A DNA stretch of 40,172 nt from Nostoc sp. CHAB 5836 (GTDB lineage: Bacteria; Cyanobacteriota; Cyanobacteriia; Cyanobacteriales; Nostocaceae). The notes beneath the pieces are model-generated. The model was not told the origin of the DNA and searched no databases. It saw nothing but the letters and a program-made list of their open reading frames with translations. Where the stretch lies: assembly GCF_020829445.1 (NCBI RefSeq), contig NZ_JAIVFV010000054.1:1-40172 (forward strand). The letters are read 5' to 3'. Shown here piece by piece: positions 6,903-17,600 of this stretch (position 1 is the stretch's first letter; each line of letters begins with the position of its first letter). The translations under genes and the position numbers were made by a program.

Positions 6903-8402
6903 ATGAAAATTCAACCTAGTGATCAGCCTTTGCTAGAGTGGGCAGGCGATAGTTTGGCAATTGGATTATTTGAAGATGCAGTAGAGTTAACTGGAGAATT
7001 GGCAACTTTAGATCAAAAGTTTTCTGGGGTCTTAAAAGAACTAATTGCCGAAGAAGAATTTAAAGGTAAAGCCAACAGTACAATCTTCACCCGTGTAAAT
7101 GCTGGTAGCCCAGTGCGGAAATTGATTTTGGTAGGCTTAGGCAAACCAGATGCACTAAAAGCAGATACTCTGCGATGCGCTGCTGCTGCTGTAGCTAGGA
7201 TCGGAAAAAAACAGAAAAGCAAAATTTTGGGTTTTAGTTTTCCATTGTGGAACAACGATCCCGCAACAAGTGCCCAAGCGATCGCCGAAGGTGTAGAATT
7301 AGCACTTTATCAAGATATTCGCTTTAAATCAGAACCAGAAGAGAAAGGATCACCAATAGAAAGCGTAGATTTACTAGGTTTTGGTGGACAAGAAGTTGCC
7401 ATCACCCGCGCCAATCAAATCGTTTCCGGGGTAAATCTGGCACGGCAGTTAGTAGCAGCCCCAGCCAACGCAGTCACACCAATTACTTTAGCCGAAACTG
7501 CTCAGGCGATCGCAAAGGAGTACGGTTTAGAAGTAAAAATTCTGGAAAAAGAAGACTGTGAAAAGTTGGGTATGGGTGCTTTTTTGGGAGTAGCCCAAGC
7601 TTCCGAGTTGCCACCTAAATTCATTCACCTGACTTACAAGGCAGAAGGTACACCCAAAAAGAAACTGGCAATTATTGGCAAAGGCGTAACCTTCGATTCC
7701 GGGGGACTGAATATCAAAGGTGCTGGTAGTGGCATCGAAACCATGAAAATGGATATGGGTGGTGCAGCTGCTACCTTGGGCGCGGCAAAAGCAATTGCTC
7801 AAATTAAGCCAGATGTTGAGGTTCACTTCATCTCGGCGGTGGCTGAAAACATGATTAGCGGTCGCGCCATGCACCCTGGAGACATTCTCACAGCATCAAA
7901 TGGCAAAACAATCGAAGTGAACAACACCGACGCTGAAGGGCGTTTGACCCTAGCAGATGCCTTGGTGTATGCCGACAAATTGGGATTAGATGCGATCGTG
8001 GATTTAGCGACCCTAACCGGTGCCAACATCATTGCCTTGGGTGAGGATATTGCTGGTTTGTACACCCCCGATGATGGTGTAGCCTCCCAAATCGAGAAAG
8101 CTGCTGAAACTTCAGGAGAAAAGATTTGGCGGATGCCAATGGAAGAAAAATATTTTGAAGGGCTAAAGTCTGGCATTGCGGACATGAAAAATACAGGCCC
8201 GCGTCCAGGTGGATCCATTACTGCCGCCCTTTTCCTCAAGCAATTTGTGAAAGAGACACCTTGGGCGCACTTAGATATTGCTGGGCCCGTGTGGACAGAG
8301 AAAGAAAATGGCTACAACGGCGCAGGGGCAACAGGTTACGGCGTTCGGACACTAGTTAACTGGGTGTTGGGGATTGAGGAGTTAGTCGGTCGGGGCAATT
8401 AA
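6903..8402 (+). CDS. pepA: Leucyl aminopeptidase (M17)
   Basis: Cytosolic dimetal exopeptidase that removes N-terminal residues in peptide turnover. The 499-residue protein has the normal two-domain length. Metal and catalytic residues are all present: K260, D265 and K272 in [15 protein letters not shown]284 in MKMDMGG, and D343, E345 and R347 in the family signature [10 protein letters not shown]. The N-terminal macro-like domain covers about residues 1-170. The start at 6903 gives [13 protein letters not shown], and a purine-rich AGGAAGGA lies somewhat far upstream (about 6875). It has no close operon partner: the upstream region is repetitive, and plsX starts 328 bases downstream. Confidence 0.97.
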   Translation: MKIQPSDQPLLEWAGDSLAIGLFEDAVELTGELATLDQKFSGVLKELIAEEEFKGKANSTIFTRVNAGSPVRKLILVGLGKPDALKADTLRCAAAAVARIGKKQKSKILGFSFPLWNNDPATSAQAIAEGVELALYQDIRFKSEPEEKGSPIESVDLLGFGGQEVAITRANQIVSGVNLARQLVAAPANAVTPITLAETAQAIAKEYGLEVKILEKEDCEKLGMGAFLGVAQASELPPKFIHLTYKAEGTPKKKLAIIGKGVTFDSGGLNIKGAGSGIETMKMDMGGAAATLGAAKAIAQIKPDVEVHFISAVAENMISGRAMHPGDILTASNGKTIEVNNTDAEGRLTLADALVYADKLGLDAIVDLATLTGANIIALGEDIAGLYTPDDGVASQIEKAAETSGEKIWRMPMEEKYFEGLKSGIADMKNTGPRPGGSITAALFLKQFVKETPWAHLDIAGPVWTEKENGYNGAGATGYGVRTLVNWVLGIEELVGRGN

Positions 8403-8730
8403 ATCACTGAACAGTTAACAGTTAACAGTTATCACTGATCACAGTAACTCTCTCGGGGATTACTCCAACGACACCAAACACGCCATTTTTAGAAATGGGG
8501 GACTCTAACTCAATACCGAGAGGAGGCAAAGGAGCAGGAAGCTATTAGCTGGGGGAAAATTCCTCTCCTCTGCACTCTTCCCCCTGCCCAATGCCCAAAT
8601 TCGTGCTATCTTGAGCTTGTCAGCAAAAATTGTTGCAATAGTAACAGAAGTAATTTGGCGGTCAGAAAGTTAAGCTTTTTCGGCAAAGCCATCTGGTAAA
8701 ATTTATAAGTTTTCTAAAACGCTCTGAGCA
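8403..8730. other. Intergenic region with short AACAGTT heptamers, no gene
   Basis: Just after the pepA stop are about three units of ACAGTTA (8408-8430), a heptamer of the STRR type. The rest is mixed low-complexity sequence leading into the plsX start. The promoter for the plsX-fabH-fabD group should be here, but I cannot place it. Confidence 0.5.
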
Positions 8731-9753
8731 ATGGGATCGACTCGCGTACGGATCGCAATTGACGCAATGGGAGGGGATCACGCACCCGGTGAAATCGTTG
8801 CTGGCGCACTGCGAGCAAAGGAAGAATTGGGTGTAGATATATTACTAGTTGGTGATCCCCAACAAATAGAAGCTGCCTTGCCACCAAAAACGAATTTAGG
8901 GCAGATGGAGATCTTTCCTGCTGAGGAAGCGATCGCAATGGATGAGGAGCCTTTAAATGCAGTTAGACGCAAACGCAAGGCTTCTATCAATGTGGCAATG
9001 GATTTAGTCAAGCAGCAAAAAGCAGATGCCGTATTTTCTGCCGGTCACTCTGGGGCAGCTATGGCATCTGCTTTACTGGGCTTAGGACGATTGCCGGGAA
9101 TTGACCGTCCAGCAATCGGGACTGTTTTTCCGACAATTGTTGCTGGCAAGCCAGTGTTAGTCCTTGATGTCGGCGCGAATGTAGATTGCCGTCCGAAGTT
9201 TTTAGAGCAGTTTGCTGTCATGGGATCGGCTTACAGCCAGTATGTCTTAGGTACAAGCGAACCGAAAGTGGGTTTGTTGAATATTGGTGAAGAAGACTCT
9301 AAAGGCAATGATGCAGCTGTCCGGGCCCACCAAATGCTTTGCGAAAATTCTCAAATTAATTTTATTGGCAATGCTGAAGGACGTGATGTCCTTTCCGGTC
9401 GTTTTGATGTGATTGTCTGCGATGGCTTTGTAGGCAATGTATTGTTAAAATTTGCCGAAGCCGTTGGAGAAGTTATTCTGCAAATTCTGCGGGAAGAACT
9501 ACCCCAAGGATTGCATGGTCAAATCGGTTCAGCCCTCTTAAAACCAAACCTGAAGCGAGTTAAGCAGCGCATGGATCACGCAGAACACGGTGGTGCTTTG
9601 CTGTTAGGCGTGGCAGGAGTTTGTTTTATCGGTCACGGTAGCTCACAAGCACCTTCAGTTTTTAATGCAATTCGCATGGCAAAAGAAGCTGTTGACAACG
9701 AGGTGATACAACGAATTCAGTCCCAATATATCCTTGAGCGCGAGAGCGGTTAG
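8731..9753 (+). CDS. plsX: Phosphate acyltransferase PlsX
   Basis: PlsX makes acyl-phosphate from acyl-ACP, the first committed intermediate toward phosphatidic acid, as a peripheral membrane enzyme. The 340-residue product begins with the hallmark IAIDAMGGDHAPGEIV (D11-D16) and contains GEEDSKGND and the C-terminal HGGALLLGVAGVCFIGHGSS, all standard for the family at normal length. Four codons (GSTR) precede the conserved core, and no better start exists. It is followed on the same strand by fabH and fabD, the usual lipid-synthesis grouping. The spacer to fabH (157 bases) is filled with tandem repeats that begin right at the stop codon. Confidence 0.97.
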   Translation: MGSTRVRIAIDAMGGDHAPGEIVAGALRAKEELGVDILLVGDPQQIEAALPPKTNLGQMEIFPAEEAIAMDEEPLNAVRRKRKASINVAMDLVKQQKADAVFSAGHSGAAMASALLGLGRLPGIDRPAIGTVFPTIVAGKPVLVLDVGANVDCRPKFLEQFAVMGSAYSQYVLGTSEPKVGLLNIGEEDSKGNDAAVRAHQMLCENSQINFIGNAEGRDVLSGRFDVIVCDGFVGNVLLKFAEAVGEVILQILREELPQGLHGQIGSALLKPNLKRVKQRMDHAEHGGALLLGVAGVCFIGHGSSQAPSVFNAIRMAKEAVDNEVIQRIQSQYILERESG

Positions 9754-9867
9754 TCATTGGTCATTGGTCATTGGTCATTGGTCATTGGTCATTGGTCATT
9801 GGTCATTGGTCATTTGTAAAAGACAAAGGACAACTGACAAAGGACAACTGACAAAGGACAACTGACA
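9753..9867 (+). repeat. TTGGTCA heptamer array followed by a 14-mer array
   Basis: About eight units of TTGGTCA (to 9815) start immediately after the plsX stop, then about three units of a 14-mer (ACAAAGGACAACTG) run to about 9867. Both sit between plsX and fabH, leaving the fabH ribosome binding site (AGGAG, 9899-9903) intact. Confidence 0.9.
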
Positions 9868-9910
9868 ATTGGACAAAAGACAAAAAGGCTGATAGCTTAG
9901 GAGATTAAGA

Positions 9911-10903
9911 GTGCAAAACTTAGGCGTAGCAATTACCGGAAGTGGCTCGGCAGTACCAGCAACTTCCCTACACAACCAGGCATTGACCGAACTAGTTGAA
10001 ACATCAGACGAGTGGATTGCCACAAGAACAGGCATTCGTCAACGACGATTAGCTGTGGCATCTGAGTCATTGAGTGGACTTGCTACTGCTGCCAGCAGTC
10101 AGGCGATCGCAGCTGCGGGAATTAGACCAGAAGACTTAGACCTGATTCTGCTGGCGACTTCCACCCCCGATGATTTGTTTGGAAGTGCTTGTCAAGTACA
10201 GGCTCAATTGGGAGCCACCAACGCAGTAGCCTTTGACTTGACAGCAGCCTGCTCTGGCTTCGTATTTGGTCTGGTTACAGCAGCCCAATACATTAGAACA
10301 GGTGTCTACAAAAATGTACTGTTGATCGGGGCAGATATCCTCTCTCGCTGGGTAGATTGGGAAGATCGTCGCACTTGTGTACTATTCGGCGATGGTGCAG
10401 GGGCAGTAGTATTACAGGCTGACAAAAGCGATCGCTTATTGGGATTTGCCCTTAAAAGTGATGGCACTCAAAATCATCACCTCAACCTTGCTTACGCAGG
10501 TGCTTCCCAAGAACTGCTTACTGGTGTAAATGTCACCAAAGGCACTTACCAACCTATTACTATGAACGGCAAAGAAGTCTACCGCTTTGCCGTGCAAAAA
10601 GTGCCAGAAATTATAGATAAAGCCTTATTTAAAGCCAACATCAGCGTTGACCAAATAGATTGGTTAGTCTTGCATCAAGCCAATCAGCGCATTATCGATG
10701 CCGTTGCCCAACGCCTGAATATTCCAGAACATAAAATTATAAGTAATCTTGCCCAGTACGGCAATACCTCAGCTGCTTCCATCCCCTTAGCTTTGGACGA
10801 AGCAGTGCAAGAAGGTAAAATTAAGCCCAATGACATCGTTGCTACATCCGGCTTTGGTGCCGGTCTTACTTGGGGTGCGGCAATTTTTCGATGGGGAAGA
10901 TAA
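9911..10903 (+). CDS. fabH: Beta-ketoacyl-ACP synthase III
   Basis: FabH condenses acetyl-CoA with malonyl-ACP to start fatty-acid synthesis. The 330-residue protein has the Cys-His-Asn triad: C114 in TAACSGF, H255 in LHQANQR and N285 in YGNTSAAS. The acyl-CoA-site motif TSDEWIATRTGIRQR (31-45) is also present. The start codon is GTG at 9911, with AGGAG seven bases upstream, which decides the start despite the non-ATG codon. It lies between plsX and fabD, but tandem repeats separate it from both. Confidence 0.97.
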   Translation: MQNLGVAITGSGSAVPATSLHNQALTELVETSDEWIATRTGIRQRRLAVASESLSGLATAASSQAIAAAGIRPEDLDLILLATSTPDDLFGSACQVQAQLGATNAVAFDLTAACSGFVFGLVTAAQYIRTGVYKNVLLIGADILSRWVDWEDRRTCVLFGDGAGAVVLQADKSDRLLGFALKSDGTQNHHLNLAYAGASQELLTGVNVTKGTYQPITMNGKEVYRFAVQKVPEIIDKALFKANISVDQIDWLVLHQANQRIIDAVAQRLNIPEHKIISNLAQYGNTSAASIPLALDEAVQEGKIKPNDIVATSGFGAGLTWGAAIFRWGR

Positions 10904-11035
10904 ATATTTTGTCCTTTGTCATTAGTCATTTGTCCTTTGTTAATGACTAATACAACTCTTGGAGAGACTGCGCCAACGACTACGCGCTTGGTGAGCGTAG
11001 TCGAACGCGAGTGCGTCCCGTTCTTAAGGGCAGTA
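10904..11035. repeat. Mixed repeat sequence between fabH and fabD
   Basis: Degenerate heptamer units (GTCATTAGTCATTTGTCC) are followed by a palindromic stretch around GACTACGCGCTTGGTGAGCG and TAGTCGAACGCGAG. The latter is a common Nostoc-type filler sequence, related in words to those at 34745 and 39303. No gene. Confidence 0.6.
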
Positions 11036-11171
11036 CAAATGACCAATGACAAATGACCAATGACCAATGACCAATGACCAATGACCAATGACAAATGACA
11101 AATGACCAATGACCAATGACCAATGACCAATGACCAATGACCAATGACCAATGACCAATGACAAATGACAA
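11036..11171 (+). repeat. ATGACCA heptamer array running into the fabD start codon
   Basis: About 19 units of ATGACCA/ATGACAA form a 7-base lattice whose last members have ATG at 11144, 11151, 11158 and 11165; the final one is the fabD initiation codon. Each unit carries the overlapping start/stop ATGA. There is no purine-rich ribosome binding site in the array. See findings. Confidence 0.92.
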
Positions 11172-12046
11172 AAACTGCATGGGTGTTTCCTGGACAAGGT
11201 TCTCAAACATTGGGAATGGGAATAGACTTATTAGATATACCCTTCGCTAAAGACAAATTTGCCCAAGCTGAGGAAATTTTGGGCTGGTCTGTAACCGAAA
11301 TCTGTCAAAACGAAGAAGCAAAGTTATCACAGACGCTGTATACCCAACCAAGTCTTTATGTGATAGAAAGCATTCTTGCCGATCTTCTTCGAGAACGAGG
11401 ACACCAGCCAGATTTAGTTGCTGGCCACAGTTTGGGAGAATATACTGCCCTTTATGTAGCAGGTGTCTTTGAGTGGTCGGCTGGTTTATATCTAGTGAAG
11501 TGTCGTGCAGAACTCATGGATAGTGCCGTCGGTGGTATGATGGCAGCTTTGATGAACTTTGATTGCGAACAGTTAGAAAAAGTCATTTCCCAAACGCCTG
11601 ATGTGGTAATAGCTAATGATAATAGTTCGGCTCAGGTGGTGATTTCAGGAACGACTGAGGCTGTACAAGCGGTGATGACTGAAGTTAAAGCAAAGCGTGC
11701 GGTTCCCCTAAAAGTTTCTGGAGCATTTCATTCACATTTAATAGCACCAGCTGCGGCAAAATTCCAAGATATTCTCGAATCTGTGGAATTTCAGCCCGCT
11801 ATTGTGCCAGTTTTGTCTAATGTGGAACCACTTGCATCTATTGATGCTGAGATTTTAAAGCAACGCCTGAATAAACAAATGACTGGTTCTGTAAGATGGC
11901 GAGAAATTTGTCTGCAATTACCAGCCAACGGTATCGAGCGAGTAATGGAAATTGGCCCTGGTAAAGTGTTAACTGGCTTGATTAAACGTAATAGCCCTGA
12001 TTTAATATTAGAAAATATCCAGAGTGCTGCTAATTTACCTGTTTAA
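11165..12046 (+). CDS. fabD: Malonyl-CoA:ACP transacylase
   Basis: FabD loads malonyl groups onto acyl carrier protein for chain elongation. The 293-residue product has the oxyanion motif FPGQGSQ (8-14), the nucleophile S89 in AGHSLGEY, R114 in KCRAELM, and catalytic H189 in GAFHSH. Length is normal. The start at 11165 (MTKTAWVFPGQGSQ) matches the usual cyanobacterial N-terminus, although its ATG coincides with the last unit of a heptamer array and lacks a Shine-Dalgarno sequence. The next gene is convergent, on the minus strand; plsC, its common neighbour in related genomes as far as I recall, lies 14 kb away at 26371. Confidence 0.97.
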   Translation: MTKTAWVFPGQGSQTLGMGIDLLDIPFAKDKFAQAEEILGWSVTEICQNEEAKLSQTLYTQPSLYVIESILADLLRERGHQPDLVAGHSLGEYTALYVAGVFEWSAGLYLVKCRAELMDSAVGGMMAALMNFDCEQLEKVISQTPDVVIANDNSSAQVVISGTTEAVQAVMTEVKAKRAVPLKVSGAFHSHLIAPAAAKFQDILESVEFQPAIVPVLSNVEPLASIDAEILKQRLNKQMTGSVRWREICLQLPANGIERVMEIGPGKVLTGLIKRNSPDLILENIQSAANLPV

Positions 12047-12105
12047 TGCGAGTATCCCAAATGTCTAAAAATATAATTTGTCATTAATCCAAAATTGTGT
12101 GACAC

Positions 12106-14406
12106 TTACCCCGCAGAGAGGTGTGGGAAGTTATCACCTTCTATCGGTAGAGTTATGACAAATTCTGCGCCCAATCCTTGTGTGGAATTACAATCAAGTT
12201 TACCTTGATGTAGTTCAGTCACAATTTGATAGCTGATAGATAAACCCAATCCAGATCCTTTACCCACATCTTTAGTCGTGAAAAAGGGATCAAATAACCT
12301 TGTTAGAATTACGTCTGAAACTCCAAGACCATTATCTGCGATCGCAATCTTGATTTGCTTTTCAGATGCCAAGGAAGTATGAATCCAAATTGTGTTGGGA
12401 TGTGAAGCAGTTTCTGTAGGCGTGCGCTGCTGATTTGCGTTTTCTAAGGCATCAATAGCATTACACAGAATATTCATAAATACCTGATTGAGTTGACCGG
12501 GGTAGCAGATCACCAAAGGCAAATTACCATAATTTTTGATCACTTCTATTGCTGGACGCTGCGATTGATCTTTCAGACGATGTTGCAAAATTAATAATGC
12601 ACTATCAATGCCCTCATGAATATCAACCGCCTTAAATTCAGCTTCATCTAAACGGGAGAAATTGCGGAGTGATAGCACAATTGAGCGAATGCGATTGGTG
12701 CCAATTTCTATGGAAGATAACATCTTAGGTAAATCATCTTGAATAAATTCCAGATCCAATTCTTTCGCCTTAGCTTGAATTTCCGCAACTGGATTGGGAT
12801 AATGATACTGATAAAGTTGAATAAATTCCAATAAATCTTGAGCATAATTTTGTACATGGGTGAGGTTGCCGTGAATGAAGCTAACAGGATTATTGATCTC
12901 ATGTGCCACACCTGCTACCAGTTGCCCCAAGGCTGACATTTTCTCACTTTGGATCATCTGGGCTTGAGTACGACGTAGTTCTTCAAGTGTCTTTTGTAAG
13001 GTTGTTGTCCGCTCCTCAACCCTTAACTCTAAAGCATTATTTGCCTGTTCTAGTTGGATGAAAGAAGTCTTTAATTGACTTGCCATACTGTTAAAAGAAC
13101 TAGCAAGTATTCCCAGTTCATCTTGTCGCATGATATCGAGATCGATCGCAAAATCACCGTTGGCAAGTTGGTTACTAGCGGCGGTTAATTGCTGGAGAGG
13201 TTTAGCGATTTGTTGGCGCAACACTGACAAGAGCAACAACAGTTCAACCAGCAGCCCTATTGCACCAGACATTAGGATAAATTGAGCGGTATTCAATGCT
13301 GCGCCCCATAGCAGTGATTTGGGATAGACTGTGACAAAATACCAGTCTGGGCCTTGTAAGCGAGTCACTGCCAAGTATTCACGGTCTTGGCTATTTTCAA
13401 TGACTTGGGTTTGGGATTTAGCATTGGTCACCAGCTTAAAAATGCGGTTGAGATGGGGATTGTTGATGGCATCGATTTGGAGTTGACCTTGAGCTTGGTG
13501 AATTTCCGCAGTCCGGTGAGGGTGGGCAATTAAACGACCGTCTGAGCGAAAAATTAAATTGTAAGTGCCCGGTAATTGATCCTGGATCGTATGCTCCATC
13601 AGATCGGTTAAGACCACATCATGTCCCACAATGCCCAGGAAGCGATCGCCCTGATAAACCGGTACAATTGCCGAAACCATCCACACCTTGATGGTGGGAT
13701 CAAGATAAACACCTGTCCACTTTGGCGATCGCGCCGGGTTATGGTGAGGATCGGCAATATAGAAATATTCCTGTTCCGGGAGGTAGAGATCAGGCGGTGA
13801 CAGCAATGAGAGCGGTACTCCGTTCCAGTAGTTAACTCCAGCATTTTCTGGTGTCAGGAAATAGGTATCAACAAACCGATTAGACCAAGCAGCCCCGTAG
13901 GCACTAATCACTGTGTTAGCCGTTAGCAGGCGCTGCTTTAGTTCTTGCGTGATTTGCACATTTCGACCAATGATTAATGAGCTATATCGACTCGAATCAA
14001 AGTCTTTAAGGGGTCGATTTTGGGGAAAATTGCGATGAGTACCATCGTTCCATCGGAAATACTGGCGCTCAAATTCAGCCTGGAAGTCAATATTAGTCGG
14101 TTGCTTGAGTTCCAGCAAAAGGCGATCGCGCAGCAAAGTGAGGTTATCCTCTGCGAGTTTAAAGATGCTGCTTTCTTGTTCTCCCCGTCCACTGATGTAC
14201 TTTTCTAGCTGCGTTTGGGTCTGGTCTTCTAAACGGGATATGACATGGATATAGCTCACCCCAGCAGACACGAGTACCACCCCCGTTACTCGCAAAGCCA
14301 TATTCATTAGTGTTTTGTGGGTAAGTGAGTTGGGGCGGTTCTTAGCGATATGGAGAGACTTCAAAGACCACTTTTTCTGAAGTATTTGTCTAAATTGAGT
14401 AAGCAT
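12106..14406 (-). CDS. Membrane histidine kinase with dCache-type sensor and HAMP
   Basis: A 766-residue sensor kinase. One transmembrane segment lies at about 36-57, then an extracytoplasmic Cache-like domain (about 60-365, with YFYIADPHHN and IVPVYQGDRFLGIVGHDV), a second transmembrane segment (about 370-396), HAMP (about 397-450), a coiled coil (450-490) and the kinase core. Phospho-acceptor H502 is in VAHEINNP. The ATP-binding domain shows NILCNAIDAL, IADNGLGV, FDPFFTTKDVGKGSGLGLS. It ends close to the domain, with no receiver. The core closely resembles the C-terminal kinase cores of the two giant proteins downstream on the same strand, suggesting related partners. The ligand and the response regulator are unknown. 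Confidence 0.9.
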   Translation of the reverse strand: MLTQFRQILQKKWSLKSLHIAKNRPNSLTHKTLMNMALRVTGVVLVSAGVSYIHVISRLEDQTQTQLEKYISGRGEQESSIFKLAEDNLTLLRDRLLLELKQPTNIDFQAEFERQYFRWNDGTHRNFPQNRPLKDFDSSRYSSLIIGRNVQITQELKQRLLTANTVISAYGAAWSNRFVDTYFLTPENAGVNYWNGVPLSLLSPPDLYLPEQEYFYIADPHHNPARSPKWTGVYLDPTIKVWMVSAIVPVYQGDRFLGIVGHDVVLTDLMEHTIQDQLPGTYNLIFRSDGRLIAHPHRTAEIHQAQGQLQIDAINNPHLNRIFKLVTNAKSQTQVIENSQDREYLAVTRLQGPDWYFVTVYPKSLLWGAALNTAQFILMSGAIGLLVELLLLLSVLRQQIAKPLQQLTAASNQLANGDFAIDLDIMRQDELGILASSFNSMASQLKTSFIQLEQANNALELRVEERTTTLQKTLEELRRTQAQMIQSEKMSALGQLVAGVAHEINNPVSFIHGNLTHVQNYAQDLLEFIQLYQYHYPNPVAEIQAKAKELDLEFIQDDLPKMLSSIEIGTNRIRSIVLSLRNFSRLDEAEFKAVDIHEGIDSALLILQHRLKDQSQRPAIEVIKNYGNLPLVICYPGQLNQVFMNILCNAIDALENANQQRTPTETASHPNTIWIHTSLASEKQIKIAIADNGLGVSDVILTRLFDPFFTTKDVGKGSGLGLSISYQIVTELHQGKLDCNSTQGLGAEFVITLPIEGDNFPHLSAG

Positions 14407-14473
14407 GGAATAGCAGAGATGAGTATTTAGGCTGAAGATTTCCTCAAAGTTCGGATGAATGTGGAGACGGATG

Positions 14474-14608
14474 TATAAGTAAGTCGGTGAAAATAAATTA
14501 ACCTATGTTACAAAACGTAAATAGGCTCAAAATCCTTACCAATGACCAATGACAAAGGACAAATGACAGCCATTACCAGTTATTTTTAATTACGCCGACT
14601 TACTTATA
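14474..14608 (-). mobile_element. R6 MITE-like element, copy 1
   Basis: Ends are inverted repeats: TATAAGTAAGTCGGTG on the left and CGCCGACTTACTTATA on the right, 135 bp apart. Internally it carries degenerate TGACCAATGACAAAGGACA heptamers. Read on the minus strand it matches the element at 39262-39468 almost throughout. It stops two bases short of the stop codon of the giant kinase gene. Confidence 0.75.
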
Positions 14609-14610
14609 TG

Positions 14611-17600
14611 CTACACAGGTAACTGGATCACAAATTCAGTACCTTCGCCTGGTCTAGAATCTACCTGAATCACTCCTCCATGTTTCTCTTCAACGATTTG
14701 ACGAGCGATCGCTAACCCCAATCCTGTCCCTTTACCCACACCTTTGGTCGTAAATAAGTGGTCAAATATCTTTTGTTTGACTTCTTCATTGATTCCCTGA
14801 CCATTATCAGCGATCGCAATTTTCACGCCTTGATTTTCTACTGAGGTTTTAATTGTAATTTGGTTGAGATTGTGCTTAATTTCCTCAAAACTCCGTCCTG
14901 TATTTGATTCATCCAGTGCATCAATGGCATTTGCCAGAATATTCATAAACACCTGATTTAGTTGCCCAGGAAAACATTCAACCTGGGGCAAATTCCCATA
15001 ATTATTTATTACTTCAATTGCTGGGCGTTGTTGGTTTGCTTTGAGGCGATGTTTGAGAATTAAAATCGTACTGTCGATACCTTCGTGGATATTAAATGGC
15101 ACTTTGTAATTTTGATCAGCACGAGAGAAAGTGCGAAGACTGGTGCTAATGTTGTGGAGGCGATCGCACGCCATCACCATTGAGTCAATGATCTTGGGTA
15201 AGTCTGATAAACTATAATCTAAGTCAATGTTTTTGGCATGGTATTTGATTTCATCGCCGGGATTTGGTAGACTTTTTTGATATAGTTTTAAGTGTTCAAC
15301 AATATCTGCAACAGTGGGTTTAGCTTGTTGGAGGCTGGCATAAATAAAACCCAAAGGATTATTCATTTCATGAGCTACACCAGCAACCAAATTACCCAAC
15401 GCTGACATTTTCTCACTTTGGATAATTTTTAATTGGGCTTGCTGTAAATCTTGTAATGCTTGCCCAGCTTGTTGGTAAAGTCGAGCATTTTCTAGGGAAA
15501 TTGCAGTTTGGGAAGATAATAGATTAATGACTTGGAGGCGATCGCTGGTAAAAACCCCTTGAGTCAGTTTATTTTCTAGGTAAAGAATCCCCAGCAAATG
15601 CCCTTGATTAATAATGGGGGTACACAACACACTCTGGGGTTGATGTTCCGACATATATTTCCCAATTACCCCAGGAATAGCTGTTTTGCAATTGTCTATA
15701 ACAACTGTTTGTTGAGTATTTTTGACGTAATTGATAATTTTTATGGGAACATCTTGACAATTCTCGATTGATTGCGTTTCCAAAATAGTTTGTATTTTTT
15801 CATGAGCAACAAACGTAATTGCTTGAACTTGCCAAGTATCTTCTTGAGGAAGCAACAGGACACATTTTTTGGCGCCAGAGTTTTCGACAAGAATCTGAGT
15901 AAGGCTGGTGATGAGTGTATCTAATTCTAGAGAACTGGAAATAGCTTGAGCGGCTTTGAGGACAGAGGTAAAATCTAAGGCATCAGAAATACTGGTGCTG
16001 TGGGTAATAGAAGTGCGAGTGGATGAAGAAGTCCCAGCAAAGTCAATAGTTTCTAAGGGATTAAGGTTGATTCGTTGCTGTTGCAGGATGGGTTGTAGTA
16101 GATGAGGATAGCGTTGTTCTAAGTCATCAACTTTGGCTTTTGCTCCCCAATGGGCATAACAATAATAAGCTCCTTGCATATATGTTTGGGCGACTTTTTC
16201 TTTACCCCAGTTGAGGTAGAATTTGGCTGCAAGTTCGTTAGCTAGCGCTTCTTCTTGGATGTAACCGTTGGCTTTGGCTCCAGAAATGGCGCGATCATAA
16301 TATTCAATAGCTGCTAATTTACTGTCTAAAACCCGCCAACGTTCCGCCTCGACTAAATCATATTTGTGTTGAAAATTCATCGGCGCATGATGCGCCCAGT
16401 TCTGCATCTTGACTTGATTTGCCTGAACTTTTTCTAAGATTTTTTGACTCTGATCGTTATTCTCATAAACAGCTAATTGTGTCAAGGCTTCATAGAAACA
16501 AAAAACTGGCACATCGAGCATTCCCGTGACACTGTTTTCATATTTCTCTGCTTCGTTGGCATTGTCTAACGCTTCTGTATAGCTGCCAAATAAGTAGCAG
16601 AGAATTAACTTGTAAATGTAGAAAAAATACGTTCCAGTTAGGTTATTTGCTGCCATCTGCGATCGCGGCGCAGTATCTTCGTTGTAGGCATCTCCTACAA
16701 GACGGCAAGGATCATTAGCCTCGCCGAGCAAATTAGCGATGGCTTGTTGCAGAATCGTCAGATAATCTAGCGCCGCAGCTTGATTAAGTTGGGCCATGCG
16801 ATCGCAGACAACGGCGATTTTTGGTAAAAGGGTAGCTAGATCATCCCCAAGGTACAAGGGATGCTGAAATTGTTTGAAACCAGAATAACCTGCAAATTCT
16901 AAATCGCCATTTTCTAGACCTTTCAAGTAGCCTTCTTGCAAAATTGGCAAGGTTTCTCGGACGTGTTTTTTGCCATATTTTGTACAAAAGCCAACAAGAC
17001 AGTAAACCTTGGACTTTAACTGATTGGCATTCAGTTCATCCACCAATTGCATAGCCAATTCACCAAATCGATATCCTGCCTCAATATCTTGAAAAGCGCC
17101 GTTGAGAACTAACCCATAGGCTGCGTAACCGAAGGCTGAATCAGCAGAATTTCCAAACTGGAGGGAAAGGTTGATTTGAGATGTCGCAATCAATGGAAAT
17201 AAGCCTGGGGCCGCTATAAACGCTGGAGGGGCCATGCTAGACAACATCCTCATGGCGGCTAGCTTTGAGGCATCAGTCATCAAAGGGAGGTGAATTAAAT
17301 CTTCAATATTTATGCTTGCTAACTGAGTGCCGGTTGCTCCCATCGCTTGCTGAATATCTGACAGAGTAGGAGATTCGGGAATAATCACGTTCAATTGTTG
17401 AAGAACTTGTAAGCCAATCTGTACTGCTGCCAATTGTTGATTGTTCATCATCTTGGCTTGGATTTTTATTTCATAGGCTTTTACTTTGTCCAAAATCGTG
17501 GTAGCTTCTTGCAGCACACAATCAGTCAATTCCTCTGTTTGCTCAAACTCACCAATTGAGCAAGCCGCTTCTGCTGCTAGTTCATGGAGAGATAAAATTA

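Noticed and set aside
7823..8239. 138-codon minus-strand frame inside pepA
   Set aside because: Antisense shadow of a strongly conserved gene.
11036..11171. Possible CRISPR-like array
   Set aside because: Units are 7 bases with no spacers; this is an STRR-type tandem repeat.
10684..11210. Several long minus-strand open frames coding SLVIGHW repeats
   Set aside because: They are the heptamer array read in all three frames (7-residue period), not proteins.
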